DNA from: Pelodera strongyloides
Taxonomy: Eukaryota > Nematoda > Chromadorea > Rhabditida > Rhabditidae
Direction of reading: 5' to 3'
Assembly (NCBI GenBank): GCA_036852015.1
Contig: JAANDG010000010.1
Location: forward strand, 124,001-188,000
Length of the DNA stretch: 64,000 nucleotides
The position numbers and the translations under genes were made by a program. Of the stretch, positions 42,148 to 54,102 are shown piece after piece. Position 1 is the stretch's first letter; each line of letters begins with the position of its first letter. Under the pieces are notes generated by a model that did no database searches, was not told the DNA's origin, and saw nothing but the letters and a program-made list of their open reading frames with translations.

Positions 42148-43242
42148 GCATGAACTTGATATAGGCATTTCTAAGGAGTCTTATTTATTCGAGCATTTTC
42201 AGTCCTTAGTGGTTAGGGTGATTCACCAGTTACGAAGTACGATTTATGTTTAGCGTTTCTTTGATGGTGTGCTTGTTTTTTGTTGTTAGCCGTGACTAGC
42301 ATATTCAAGAGCTCTGATTGCACGAGACAGTTTATTACGAAAAAAAAAGAAGAATACATCTAGCTAACTTCAGGTTGGGTTGCAGAATAGACCGGTGTGC
42401 CCGAAATTCATCTAGCTAACCCCGGATTGAAGTGTAGGTTTGGAATTTAACCCTGCAATTTACTAGTGTAGAATGCTATCAGCTCATTTAACTTAAACTA
42501 AATTGTTACACTCACCCTTGTACATTATCTTTTGTTGTTCCTTCACGTGTTTGTTATTGTTGATAATAAAGGTTATTTTGTTTACTGCGTACGTAGTCAA
42601 TTTCCTTGGATTTTTGCAACTTCCAATAACCGGTTTTTTGAGAGAAATATCCCGTGCTGTGCTATTTAGAAACGTAGTTCCTAGTTTTGTAAGAATTTTG
42701 TTATGTCTAATCTATTCATATGGTGCTTGTGCCTTATTATTCAGAGTTAATTGTATAAATATTAGGACTCAATGAGATTAAATAACAGGGACTGTTGGTG
42801 GATGATATCATATTACGATGACCTAGTTTGTTTATTTCATCACATCAGTGTTGCAAAACGGACCAGAATCAATGCAACCCATTGCTTTCAACATTTCTGA
42901 TTGATCTTGAACATAGATTCTGACCCTATGTTTTGTGATTCTTGATTTGTTGACTGAGTGCTTTAGATGAATCTCGAATAGAATTATAGAGGCATCGAAT
43001 CAGTACAGCACTATTTGTAAACAACAACCCATTCCACAAGTATATGTTCCCTTTTGTTTCGTGAATTTCAGAATTGATTAATTATAACGGACTTTCAGAA
43101 ATCTACATTACAAACGCAATACAAGCACGATGAAACCTCTAACCGTCTTGATCCTGCTATTGTCTATTGTACGTGACGGTTACTGTAATTGTAATACATA
43201 TATTAGCATTTCCTTTTCTAGTGATGTACGAATGATTTCTAA

Positions 43243-43502
43243 TGGGGTTTGCAAGTATGCCCGATTTTCCTTGCAAGTATCGAAAAAATTACCGTATCTT
43301 GGCACTACACGAGAATATCTACAGGCAGTTTTTACGACCGATCGCCACAGGACTATTTTTTCAACAAAAAATGTGTTTGGTGGCGGATTTTCTATAGTGC
43401 GGATGTGTCAAAGTTACGGTAAATGTGTGTAAAAAGCACACGATTTTGCGAATTGATACTTGCAAGGAAAACTCGCGGTTTTTGTCATACTTGCAAACCC
43501 CA
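43243..43502. mobile_element. MITE, TGGGGT-terminus family, copy 2
   Basis: Termini TGGGGTTTGCAAGTATG and the inverted CATACTTGCAAACCCCA, with TAA at 43240-43242 and 43503-43505. It shares CACTACACGAGAA..CTAC and GGACTATTTTTT with the inverted interior of 40792-41082, so it is the same family. Confidence 0.8.
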
Positions 43503-43912
43503 TAATAACGGACAATATTGCGCCCTGGGATATAATACCAAGTTTCAACGGCTCCTTGGGGGAAATTTCGACGCCTCTTTTAACTTCCTTACTTTAGAAT
43601 TAACGATGAATATTTCTAGGTTATCACCGCATTTTCACAAATGCTCCCACCCGTTGGAGGCAGATTCTCCCTTCAGGATCAACAGCACGCCCCGACTAAG
43701 AAATTCAGGACTATTCCAGGTACGGTATTGTACAATAATCCATAAACTTATAATTCCTATCTTTTCGCTGGTTCAACAATGCATTTTCTAATAACGTCCC
43801 TCTCTCACAACTCACAACATGCTAACGTCTTACTGTAGTTGTATACTCTAGAAAAAGACGTCACTTACTTTTTCTTAAAAATATAGACAAAGTAACATTC
43901 GATAGCATTCGA

Positions 43913-43997
43913 TACTATTACTATGTTATACAATAATACCACTATTACTATGTTATACAATAATACCACTATTACTATGTTATGCAATAATACCACT
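43913..43997. repeat. Three tandem copies of a ~28 bp unit
   Basis: The unit ATTACTATGTTATACAATAA plus TACCACT is repeated three times with one substitution in the last copy. Confidence 0.9.
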
Positions 43998-44680
43998 GTA
44001 CCACATACAGTAAATGAACTAAACTAACTAATTACGTACCTATTTCAGTTTCCTGTGGTCCCACGTTCTGCGACAAGGGCAAATGTCTAATCAATAAACT
44101 ACTATCAGGGGAAATCATCTATAAATGCCTTGACTGATACCAATTTTCTAAGGGATAGTAACAGTGGTAAAAAAGACCAATTTACTCTTTAATTCCCTTC
44201 GATGTTAATTTTGAGTGTGACAGATTAATAAACGTCAAAGAAATGTAACTAACACAGGAATAAACGTAATTTACTTCATTTTAGAATAATTGCACATACA
44301 ACCAACCATTCTCTTATTATTACAACCTCTATACTACGAAGATAAAACTACTATACTAAGCACCCGAAAGAAATGAATAAATGGCGAAATTAAAGAGTAA
44401 AATACACAAAGAAAATACCGGATACCGGCAAATCAATCATACGTACAAAAAGGCAAAGGAAAACTTTGATCTGTAAATATTATTATAAAACGGCCTGTGC
44501 TTATTCTACGATTACAAAAACAGATGAATTAGAGAAAACACAACATGCTCAACATACGCACATATACTACCTTAACCTTACCTAACTAGACCTATCTAAA
44601 CCTCTACAGTATACGTAAAATAAGGATAACTATTGCCGCCTATACATGGTAAACCTATAGATGCAAAAAAAACTACTAAC

Positions 44681-47600
44681 TTAGTCATCCTCGTGTAGAA
44701 TTAGCTCCTGAGTGTGCGGCAGTGGAGCAAAATATCTGAAATCTCGGAAATAATACACTGATCCACTATGAAATAAAATGAATTAAAACAAAACACAATC
44801 ATGCCAAATTCATTCATCTAAAACAAATTATAATTAATACTGAAAATATCCTCGTCTATCTACCGTAATACTCTCAAATTTTATATACATTTTTAATATT
44901 TGCATTCATAGTATTTGTTTATGAATAAAATATTGCATAAATTGTGTCTTTCTTTTACTCAACGATAATCTAACTACCTAACAACATATAACAACATTCC
45001 AACGGCTCAAGAATAGCCTATAACTATACAAGTAATTAACCTGTCAATGTGCTAAAAATAAACTATAATTATCTAAGTAATTAACCTGTAACTATAATTA
45101 TATAATTATATTATCTAAGTAATTAACCTGGAACTATAATTATATAATTATATTATCTAAGTAATTAACCTGTCAATGTGCTCATCATCCACCTCGTCCA
45201 ACGTTGCCGGATTCCACTGGGGATTACGACATTTATCGATCAGAACTGGAATAATGTGTATATATTGTAAATATATTGTTCTATAATTCAACAATTAGGA
45301 CTCTTATATTTCTATGTGGTATAATTCTCTGACTCCTTGCTAGAACTACTACATACTCTCTAACTTTAATACTAACAATTATATTTTGCTATTATACTGT
45401 TATATTTCTTTTTTTATCTACTTACTTTATGAATCATATCTTCATACTATTATTTTTGTTTATTATCTCAATGTACACTGTGTTATTTGACCAGCCTCAG
45501 TCTCCCCAAGTCTCTCGCGGTACTGCTCTCCTTCATAGAGTCTAATAAAACATTCAATCTCCAATTCCATTAATTTCAAGTATCAACATTCCAGTCGCAA
45601 AGACTTTTGGCTATAAAATCACACGAACTCAAAACAGTCAAAACTAACTTAACTGCTTCTAACTAACATTTCAAAATTTCAATAAAGAATAGTAAAGCAT
45701 TGCAAAAGAAACCAGCAATAAGAAACAAAAGACAACAAAACCCACTTGCTCGGCATCCCTCATGGAAATCATGGTCGGCCATAAACCGCTGCGTCAATCG
45801 ATATTCCATTGTGAAGATCTACAGTAGTAAAACAATATAATTATTGAACAAACAAATGAGAGTCAAAATCCTGGTTACTAACTACGTAACTACTCCGAAT
45901 CCGCGGATATCTTTAACACAAAACACAACTACTACAACTCTTGAAATCTTACATTCCTTTGCTTACTTTCCATATTAAATACCGTCGCAGTTTCGCACTG
46001 AACAACTGACTGAACCTACTTAAACGTATTATCCAAAACTCTGCATACCTTTGAAAATGACATCCTCTTTCCAGCTTCTAGCTGCTTAAAAGTGACCTTC
46101 AGAGAAGTAGGACTCTAAACTACTATAATATAACAATGTTCTTTGATTTACTACAGAATTTTAAAACTATTGAATTCTTCCATCGTCTCTTATGGCGCTG
46201 CGCGTTGCGCTCTTTCTAAACTTCTAAAAGTCTAACAAACATAAACATACATGTTCAACGTTGCGATACATTGATACATAAGCATCCGCATCCCGGTGGG
46301 GAAATCAGAACTCCGACCAAGAAACAAAGACAAAGAAGTTACCACAATGGTCGAATATACACCACTTATTGTTAGCTTACCACAAAACTATGGACTATGA
46401 AAAACTCAGGCACGCAAAAAGTGTACCCGGTGCCGGTGCCCCCGCCCCGCCCCTTGCCATATATGCATAGTTAAATATAATAAAAACTGAACTCACCATT
46501 TTACTCAAAACGTCGAGCTGCTTCTTCGACCAGTCACTGCCGTCTTTCTTCAAGTTTTCAACGATATCCTCGATCCTTCTAGAATACAAATGAATAATTA
46601 CTTTAAGAAAGTATGAATGACAAATATCATTTGATTTATTACTATGTCAAATTTAGTAAACTTATGTTATGGATTTATTACTATGTCAAACTTAGTGAAC
46701 ATATCATTAACAGAAAGCTACATCCATTTTAAATTAACAAACAACAAGTTTAAAAATCTTCATTTACATAATATTGCTGAATGTTTCACCAACTACACTT
46801 CAGACCTCATAAATGTATACAAACGATCCAGAACACTCCCAGCATGCTCATGATAACTATACCTTGCCTCTCTGGTGCACTCTAGAACTACACACAAAAA
46901 CTCTTACAAACAAATTAGCTTGAAAATGAAAAAAAATCTACCTTCCATAGAACAAGTCCTTAATTCTCGGCAGCTCCTTTTCCAGTGAAAAGGGAGAGAT
47001 CGTTGAAGGGGTGAACGAGCGAATCGCCTTGTTTACTGAGTCGTCCGAAATCTGGAAATGGAAACGATTTTAAATGAAACAAAACAATTGAAGATGTATA
47101 GCAGGTTAACTGTATCCATATAGTATATGTAAATTTACTCTGCTTGTCTGAACCGGGCGCACTGCATATACAATCCAGGAGAATACTTCCGTTGAGTTCA
47201 TATTATTCCAGCACCAACCGCTTTAAAAAGAACAAAGAACTAATATCAAACTCCTTTATAAAAACCTTACCTCGGGAAGACTTGCAAGTTGTTTCTCAAC
47301 AGCTGGCAGCTCCGAGGAGTTGACCTAAAAAAATCACTATGAGAAATTTGTCTACTCTTAATTCTTATTCAAGAATTTAGACATTTGCTGACATTACCGT
47401 CCTAATTTACCAGTTACATGTACCAGTTACATGTACAGATAAATAACAAAATAAGATCATGTAAATGCAATTCAATACCACACCCGTACGGTCCACACTA
47501 AAAGAATATATATAAATAGGGTAACAGAAGTGTACACAATACACTACAAAGTACGAATACAGAAAACAAATTGCAAACTAACGTAATGCGTGGCAAGTCC

Positions 47601-50600
47601 TGAATGATAAGTATCAGCCCCCTTCAGTCTGTACCCAGTGAGAGCTAGGAACATGCCCAGGTTGTCACGGAGTCTAAATGAGACATCTATAGGAAGAATA
47701 GGGAAAGAAAATAGCTTAAACGAAGGAAAACTATAGTATAATGCTCATCATTCCAATCTAAACCATATTTAGGACCAGAGTGTAAGAAAGAGTCACATGC
47801 AAATATAAAAGTAACAGTCCTATTCCTATTTGTGCACTGATGCCTAAAAACAAAGAAGAAACCCTCACAACCAACCTAGACAAGAAATAACTGCCTCCAA
47901 CATCCGGGAACAAACCAAGAGCCGTTTCTGGAAGCATGAAGCTTGGTAAGGGTATGGATTTATCAAACAAAATTAAACCTTTGCAATTCAAGACCCTAGA
48001 TCAGAACTATCATCTGCTCTCTACTCTACTCTACTGTATATTGTATATTGACGATAGGTGGCTCTGATCCTGCATGCAATCTGTAATGCACTCGAGCGCA
48101 CCACTCACTATGCCACGTTCCACCCAGTGTCAGCGATACGAGTAACCCGTTTAATCCAACACCGCAACACCAATCATGGTAAATATAAGAATCATAAACA
48201 TTCGGATTCGGGTAAAATCAGGGTACTAATCACCATTCTCTTAAACGAGATAAAAAAATAAGCCCCTCACCTGGCATGGCCAACATTGTCCGTTCGGTCG
48301 ACACTCGAAAACGACCGTTGATCGAAAGACCGCAACCCTCAAAGACTTATTATGAAAACAGAAAACCTTACACTTGTGACGCTATAGCAGGTAATAATTC
48401 ATTACTAACTGAAAAAGATTCGCGCGGGTACGCAAACGTTTGTGTTACATTATAGGACAAGAACTGAACAGGCCATGACTCATGACTAGAGTTAGCTTAG
48501 CTATAGTATCCATACCCACTACAACACCTAGCACTCAATGGTACCCATGCATTGCGTATATTTATGCCCTGATGAAACGAATAAAGATTATGAATGAAGT
48601 CAATGAAGAACAAAGAATTAAATTGGAATAAAACTAAAACCCACTCCTCCCATAACGATTCCATCAATGAGTGCCACGTACGGTTTCGTCAGGGTACCAA
48701 TCAAATGGTTGAGTTGGTATTCCTCTCTGAAGGAAGGATCAATTATAAATACGCAGATATTAGCCCGTATTCTCGGGACGACGCAAATGTTCCGTTGGGG
48801 AACTCATTTGTATGCAAATTTTTCCTCCAGGTAATATAGATAGTCGAGAAATTTGCATACAAATGAGTTCCCCAACGGAACATTTCCGTCGTCCCGAGAA
48901 TACGGGCTAATACGATAATTACACAAAATGTACGCACCTTAATTGCCAGCACAGAAACTACCTTGTATTGAAGCCAGTGATTAATGTCAAAAGTCCTCCC
49001 TTCCTGTGCTTTGTTGTTTTTGACAAATTTTATAACGAGGCAAAGTTTCTGTACTCCAACTTTTACCCCATTGAAACCACAATGTTTCAATACGCTGATA
49101 TCAGTAGAGGTACGCTAATGAATGTTGTTTGTCAGAATGGAGCGCAACTAATAACATGATGGCAAGGATCTTGTAGTGCCTAACTAAGATTACAGGCAAA
49201 AAGCAAACCTAAAGAATTCCTTGTGCACAACTGACTGTCCTCCTGCCTGCGCTTCTTTAGCAGATTTGGTGACAGCTGAAACAAACGTTTATAAATAGTT
49301 CGTCATGTTCCAAAATAAATGAAGTCGTGAAGTACAGCTCTGATCCAGGACCAAGCCCTTTCTAGTGTGGTGACACGTAGCTTCACATATACTATTTAGA
49401 CACGCACACGGTTCCTTTTTGTGAAGGCGTTTCCACCATAAACACTCAATTAATTGTATAATAAAATAGTATTATTCGTTTTTTTTTCAAGATTAGTATG
49501 ATGTTACGCATGAATACTTTAAGGAAAGCTTATGGTTGGTTTTGTGAGTCCCTGGCCACCTTTCTTACTATAATTCAGCCAATGTAATCGTATTTATTGA
49601 TTTTGATTGACACCCATAGACCTATAAAAGGTTAAAGCTGGGCCTGAAGGACAGACCCAATTTTAATATTTTATAGGTCTCTATGGGTGTCAGTCAATAA
49701 TGGCAACCAGCAAGCAGCAAGCACTAAGTGACATTGTGCCATTCGAAAAAAAAAAAGAAGATTCTAAACTAACCCAGCACATCTCCTCCAGCGCAGAATG
49801 CTTTCTCCCCAGAACCCTTCACGATCACTAAACCAACATCGCTCGCGAGGTTCCATTCCTAAACATTAAACCGTAGGTTTCAGGAAACAATAGGAAAATG
49901 TGTTTCTAGCACTAGTACTTGTGGAAAAATAAACATTACAAAGTTGTTTCACACAAAAGAATGAACAACAACCACAAGATTCCTCAAATAGGATGTACTG
50001 TGGGATATAAAATTTAGTCTCTCATAAACCTTACAGACCTTATTTAGGCAGAGAGGTTGCAACCCACAGAACACGGGATCTAGAAGATGACCACCTCCAC
50101 CAAAACACGGCAGGCTATAATTTCCGTGCGTAATTTCGGATATGGTCGCTTAGTTGAGAGTCGAACCGTAAACTACCACTGATACGTTTCACCCAAATCT
50201 ATATATTTGCATTTGCCTCCGGAGATGGTCAAAGTCAATCCGGAGATGGTTGATGCGTAATTTTACGCATTGATTTATAGCCTGACACGGTCACCATACA
50301 GTCTATGAAAAAGTCAAGTGAAAATAAAAATGGATAAAAAGAACTCACCGAAAGTCGTGGATAAAACTGGCGGACCATGTTCTGGTTGAGTGCATTTAGT
50401 GCCTTCGGTCTGTTCAACGTCACAATACGGGCCGGACCCACTGATTCGTACAAAAGCTCATCAGGTGCTGTAGACATTGACCGAGAACGAGCACATCTCT
50501 AAACGAGAATTGAACACTTGGAAATTAAAGCGGTATAAAGTCAGGTTTTTGGAAAACGTCATAAAACTCGTCGGTAAAAGCTCAAAACCACCATCCAAAT

Positions 50601-51160
50601 ATGTGTAGTGTTTCCCAAACTTTTATCTCTTTATGATACGTTCCTGATTTTCAGCATACCTAAAATTCTAATCCGGATGGTGGTATGGCTAAGAGCTCAA
50701 GACCACCGTCTAAATTTATGCAATATGCTAATTCGGATGGTGGTTTCGTCAGTCAGAGCGTCAACGAGTTTATGCCATGAAACGTTTTGAACAACTACAC
50801 TCCCATATGTTGCATTCAACTGAATACGATTAGATTAGAAAGTCGCGCAGCTTTGCGCACTCATTTAAATACACTACATGGGAGGGAGTACAGGGTCCAG
50901 TCCGCCATACGTTTCAAAAACCGGATGTTATACCGAAAGCGAAAGAAGGAAGGTTGGTGTGCCAAAGAGTCCAGTTTAGTTTTGACCAAGAGAGGATAAA
51001 TCCTCATGTTTCACAAAACGCATAACTTTTCAAATATCAAACATTTGTAGTACTAAGTCTCTTTCTCTAAACGACTGAAAACAAAGCCCAAGTGAAAAGA
51101 AAAGGAACCCACCAGTGCGCATCCCAGTTCCGGTCCTGTAACCCGTAAGGAACGCAGCAT
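44681..51160 (-). CDS. hibch: 3-hydroxyisobutyryl-CoA hydrolase, mitochondrial
   Basis: Fifteen exons give 385 residues (human 386): 51160-51113, 50498-50349, 49858-49774, 49275-49209, 48726-48645, 48337-48271, 47927-47876, 47673-47583, 47324-47271, 47051-46942, 46578-46497, 46114-46049, 45818-45746, 45245-45170 and 44735-44681. It hydrolyses 3-hydroxyisobutyryl-CoA in mitochondrial valine breakdown. The N-terminus ([20 protein letters not shown]) looks like a targeting peptide. Crotonase-fold motifs follow: [39 protein letters not shown], then [13 protein letters not shown] with acidic Glu167 and Asp175 as in the family. [12 protein letters not shown] and MEYRLTQ..DFHEG match its C-terminal part and separate it from plain enoyl-CoA hydratases. 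Exon 6 follows TTTGAG, an unusual 3' splice site. Introns carry several MITEs. Confidence 0.96.
45013..45183. repeat. Tandem repeats that duplicate a HIBCH donor site
   Basis: Four diverged copies of a unit with AAGTAATTAACCTG and ACTATAATTAT. The first (45031-45053) and last (45161-45183) also share TCAATGTGCT, so the minus-strand exon 14 end plus GTTAATTAC donor exists twice, 130 bp apart. Confidence 0.75.
48759..48911. mobile_element. Hairpin MITE beside HIBCH exon 5 acceptor
   Basis: Inverted arms starting TATTAGCCCGTATTCTCGGG and ending with its complement pair over about 65 bp around a short loop near 48835. It lies about 30 bp upstream of the HIBCH exon 5 3' splice site. Target duplication is unclear because the ends are themselves palindromic. 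Confidence 0.75.
49601..49700. mobile_element. Short inverted-repeat element in HIBCH intron 3
   Basis: TTGATTGACACCCATAGACC pairs with GGTCTCTATGGGTGTCAGTC across about 40 bp of loop. It looks like a small MITE; family not assigned. Confidence 0.55.
50111..50284. mobile_element. MITE, CAGG(G/C)T-terminus family, copy 3
   Basis: Starts CAGGCTATAATTTCCGTGCG and ends TTATAGCCTG, flanked by ACACGG on both sides (50105-50110, 50285-50290). The interior matches 10931-11115 (CCTCCGGAGATGG, CAATCCGGAG). Located in HIBCH intron 2, about 60 bp from exon 2. Confidence 0.7.
50523..50945. mobile_element. MITE with a second inverted repeat nested inside
   Basis: Outer ends resemble the 56821-57004 family (TTAAAGCGGTATAAAG near 50524 and the inverted TTATACCGAAAGCG near 50930). 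Nested within are ACCACCATCC at 50588 and GGATGGTGGT at 50735 as inverted ends of another element. Located in HIBCH intron 1. Confidence 0.5.
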
Positions 51161-51170
51161 CTGCAATAAT
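51161..51170 (-). promoter_or_regulatory. Possible trans-splice acceptor abutting HIBCH ATG
   Basis: The minus strand reads ATTATTGCAG immediately followed by the HIBCH start codon. An acceptor touching the ATG and 820 bp downstream of the PIN1 stop on the same strand is what an operon-internal spliced-leader site would look like. Confidence 0.5.
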
Positions 51171-51988
51171 TTCAGTTAAAAACGGTTGATTTCTTGAAAA
51201 GTACAATTTCGATATAATAATACAATAATAATAATAATAATAAAACCGCGAAAGTCGAGACAAAATAACATGGTCATATCACGGGACGGGAGCAGGGAGA
51301 ACTTGAGCTTAAAACAAACAATAAATAGAGTGTTGATACAATGAGAATATACAATACGGAAAACAACCGCACATCTTTAGAGGAAAAATAAGCAAGGTGC
51401 AATGATAGGATAACATATTTATTTTTGGTTCTCACAGTTTGACAAGAATAAATAGTATACTTTGTTCGGCATTCATTTGACAAGAATATTATACTTTAAT
51501 CGGCATTCATACACTTAAGCTAACGTAAATGAGGAGGCAAAAACTATACAAGGTAAAGGTATACAAGGTGTTATTTAAAATAAAACCCCAAAGAAGAGAC
51601 CATAAACGGCAGAGTTAGAGTGCACTTCAAAATATCCACAGTTATTTAAGATGACGATAAATACACACTCTTAATTGTTTAAATTTACGCTCGTCTACTC
51701 AATATGCTTTCAATGGTCAGATAAAATGATGCACAAACAACTCACCTACACCTACTCAACCCAGTCGAGAAAATTAGAATAATAAAACTTCAATTTAAGA
51801 AAAAAAAATTCCAAAAACATAGGGAAAACTAAGCAACGACTTCAATAAATATAAAGCCCTACAATGTCAAAAAGCTGTATTGTGCGTGAATTTTGGAAGT
51901 GAAACGTATGTTGGAGAAGAGGTACCATGTTTTCTGTGCGAATCACGGAACGGCACAAAACATTTCACAAATCACGTGCAATACCGCT

Positions 51989-53536
51989 TTAAGCAATTCG
52001 ATAAATAATATGACAACCTGATTCGGTGTCGACAATACCACTCATCTCGTTGATGTCCAAACCGAAAGCGGCGTCCTCGAACGGTTTCTGCATTTGTCTG
52101 CGTCCGAAAGCCTGAAAGAAAAGCGTGTTGGAACTTTTTTGAACAAACAATAATTTTAAAGGGAATATGTAGGCCCTTTTTGAAGTTAAGCTGTATTAAT
52201 AGAATGCGTGTTGCCCGTTAAGGAAACAATAACAAAAGTTGTCTACAATTACCCACTTAAAAGAAAATCTACTCAATACTCAATACTCAATACAAAGCTC
52301 GCCTTTTCCATAGTAAACGCTAATTCGGAACCCTTGCATAAATTTGGGTCCGATTGAATAAATTTCAGTGTAAATCGGCAAATAGCAAGATTCAAGATGC
52401 AGCGCATTCCAATTTCGTATTTACATATTCAGTCGCCTATTTAAATTAACGTCTGGTATGGAAACGCTAGTTTCGCTTTTTTTTTGCTCATTTTGAGTGC
52501 CTACATATTGGCTTTAATATGAAATAACATAATTACAGCCGAAGAGAGTAATAAAACGTCCGAGCAATCAATGGCCCCAGAGTCAAGAGTGAGCACTTCT
52601 GAACTTCTGCATTTAAGAAAAAAATCACCCCCAAGTCGCCTCCACGCTTGGCCGAACTGCAATCGCTGAACTCGGATGCAATCTTCCTGAAAGTCCCTTC
52701 CTTATCGTCGGACTTCTCGATTTCCTCGACGTATCCTAGGATAAAAATGTTAGTGGATGATACACCTTTGAAATATAATATTACATTCAACGTATTTAAC
52801 TACTACTTGGCCACGAGTATTCTGACTGATCAAGGACAGAAAGTGAAAGTAATACTTTCACTTATCACTGAAAGTGTGTAGAATAAAGGTCCACCCTGGC
52901 TGGATTCTCCATACTTGAGGCCACGTTGTGGCCGTGGCCGTTGCCCAATTGTATGCTTATGTGTGAATACAGTGATATTCAGCTGATAATGTGACAAGGG
53001 AGAAGGCAAGGAAGACACGTTTACTTCGCACTGCGTAAGAAATAATAATACGAGATATAAAGAACTACCTTTAAGAATCTTGATTGAATCCTCCTTGGAT
53101 CGGGTGATTTTGTCAGATCTCCAGCTGGCCGGCCTTCTGGATCCGGCGTGCTTCACCAGAATATGGAGGGCGCGAACCTCCTTGAGATCGGTACCCTTCT
53201 TGTCGCCTTCAAAGATTTCAAGCGTACAATAATCGTTTAGTGCATAGCTATAGCTAACGAATCATTAAGACACAATGATATAATGTAAGTAGCCCTTTTA
53301 TTGGACTTGTTCCTTCACTGCCCACATAAGAAACGCGGGCGAACAAAGATGAGGAACCGCATTGATGAAGTTTGTAACGTGTAAAAGATAAGTTTCGCAA
53401 TTAACCAACCAGCAGCCTCAGTCGGTCGCTCCCATTGGCTACGTCCGGTGAAGTTGTTAAAGTAGTACGCCGTACCACTCTGCCGCGACATGCGTTTCTC
53501 CCAACCGTGAGGCAATTCTGTAGCGTCGTCGCTCAT
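51989..53536 (-). CDS. pin1: PIN1-type peptidyl-prolyl cis-trans isomerase (WW plus parvulin domain)
   Basis: Four exons (53536-53410, 53206-53069, 52735-52629, 52111-51989) give 164 residues; human PIN1 has 163. It isomerises phospho-Ser/Thr-Pro bonds. Residues 7-40 are a WW domain with Trp12 and Trp35. The parvulin domain has the phosphate-binding set Lys61, Arg66 and Arg67 ([14 protein letters not shown]), His57 and His158 of the active-site pair, and Cys114 in [28 protein letters not shown] and [15 protein letters not shown] complete the fold. Compared with human PIN1 there is a short insertion in the KSDDKEG loop. Exon 2 appears to follow TTTGAAG, an AAG-type 3' splice site. The MITE 52156-52517 lies in the last intron. 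HIBCH follows on the same strand. Confidence 0.96.
52156..52517. mobile_element. TTAA-flanked MITE, AGGGAATATG-terminus family, copy 2
   Basis: Left end TTAAAGGGAATATGTAGGC; the right end is the inverted form with two substitutions, followed by TTAA. The interior is an inverted copy of 40054-40420 (CTGTATTAATAGAATG, ACATATTCAGTCGCCTA). It lies in the last PIN1 intron, starting 45 bp upstream of exon 4 in transcript order. Confidence 0.8.
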
Positions 53537-53540
53537 TATT

Positions 53541-53550
53541 CTAAAACTAT
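53541..53550 (-). promoter_or_regulatory. Possible trans-splice acceptor upstream of PIN1
   Basis: The minus strand has ATAGTTTTAG four bases before the start codon, with no convincing upstream coding exon. Consistent with spliced-leader addition. Confidence 0.45.
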
Positions 53551-53772
53551 ACAAGTAAATACATCGAAAAATGCCAAATAATAAGAAACATGCCATACCA
53601 ACAAGGATCAAAGGCGGCAACAGGCAATTGGACAACCGAGTAATTCATTCAACGTGACGGGTGGAAACATACACAAAGAAAGAGTTTTGGCTAAGACTGT
53701 AGTAAAATTAAAAAAGTTGCAGCTTGCATCATGCAGCTTATTATTAACGTTTTTAAAATAATAAAAAGTATA

Positions 53773-54102
53773 GGGCGCGTTCGGGATTGCGAAAAGAAAG
53801 AAAAGAAATCAAAAAAGTGGTTCGGGATGGCCCCTAAAAATTTTCCGAAATCTCCACAGTAGGATGAAATTCTTTGTGGGACCGCACAGGCACAGTACAC
53901 TATTTGGAGCAACTCTCGAATATTTTTTCCCGCACGGTGCATGCTACATTATTCTCGTTACTAAAGAGTTGCTCCAAATAGTGTACTGTGCGGTCCCACA
54001 ACGAATTTCCTCCTACTGTGGAGATTTCGGAAAATTTTTAAGGGCCATCCCGAACTACTTTTTTGATTTCTTTTCTTTCTTTTCGCAATCCCGAACGCGC
54101 CC
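53773..54102. mobile_element. MITE, GGGCGC-terminus family, copy 3
   Basis: 330 bp inverted-repeat element with ends GGGCGCGTTCGGGATTGCG, flanked by ATA at 53770-53772 and 54103-54105. The arms pair over more than 130 bp, so mirror-image open frames occur on both strands. It sits about 240 bp upstream of the PIN1 start. Confidence 0.85.

Larger units (their letters stand above)
42160..44670. other. Convergent intergenic region between ELP3 and HIBCH
   Basis: Holds the 3' regions of two converging genes. An AATAAA near 42566 could serve ELP3. Besides the MITE at 43243-43502 and the tandem repeat at 43913-43997 I see no gene. Short open frames here lack family features. Confidence 0.5.
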
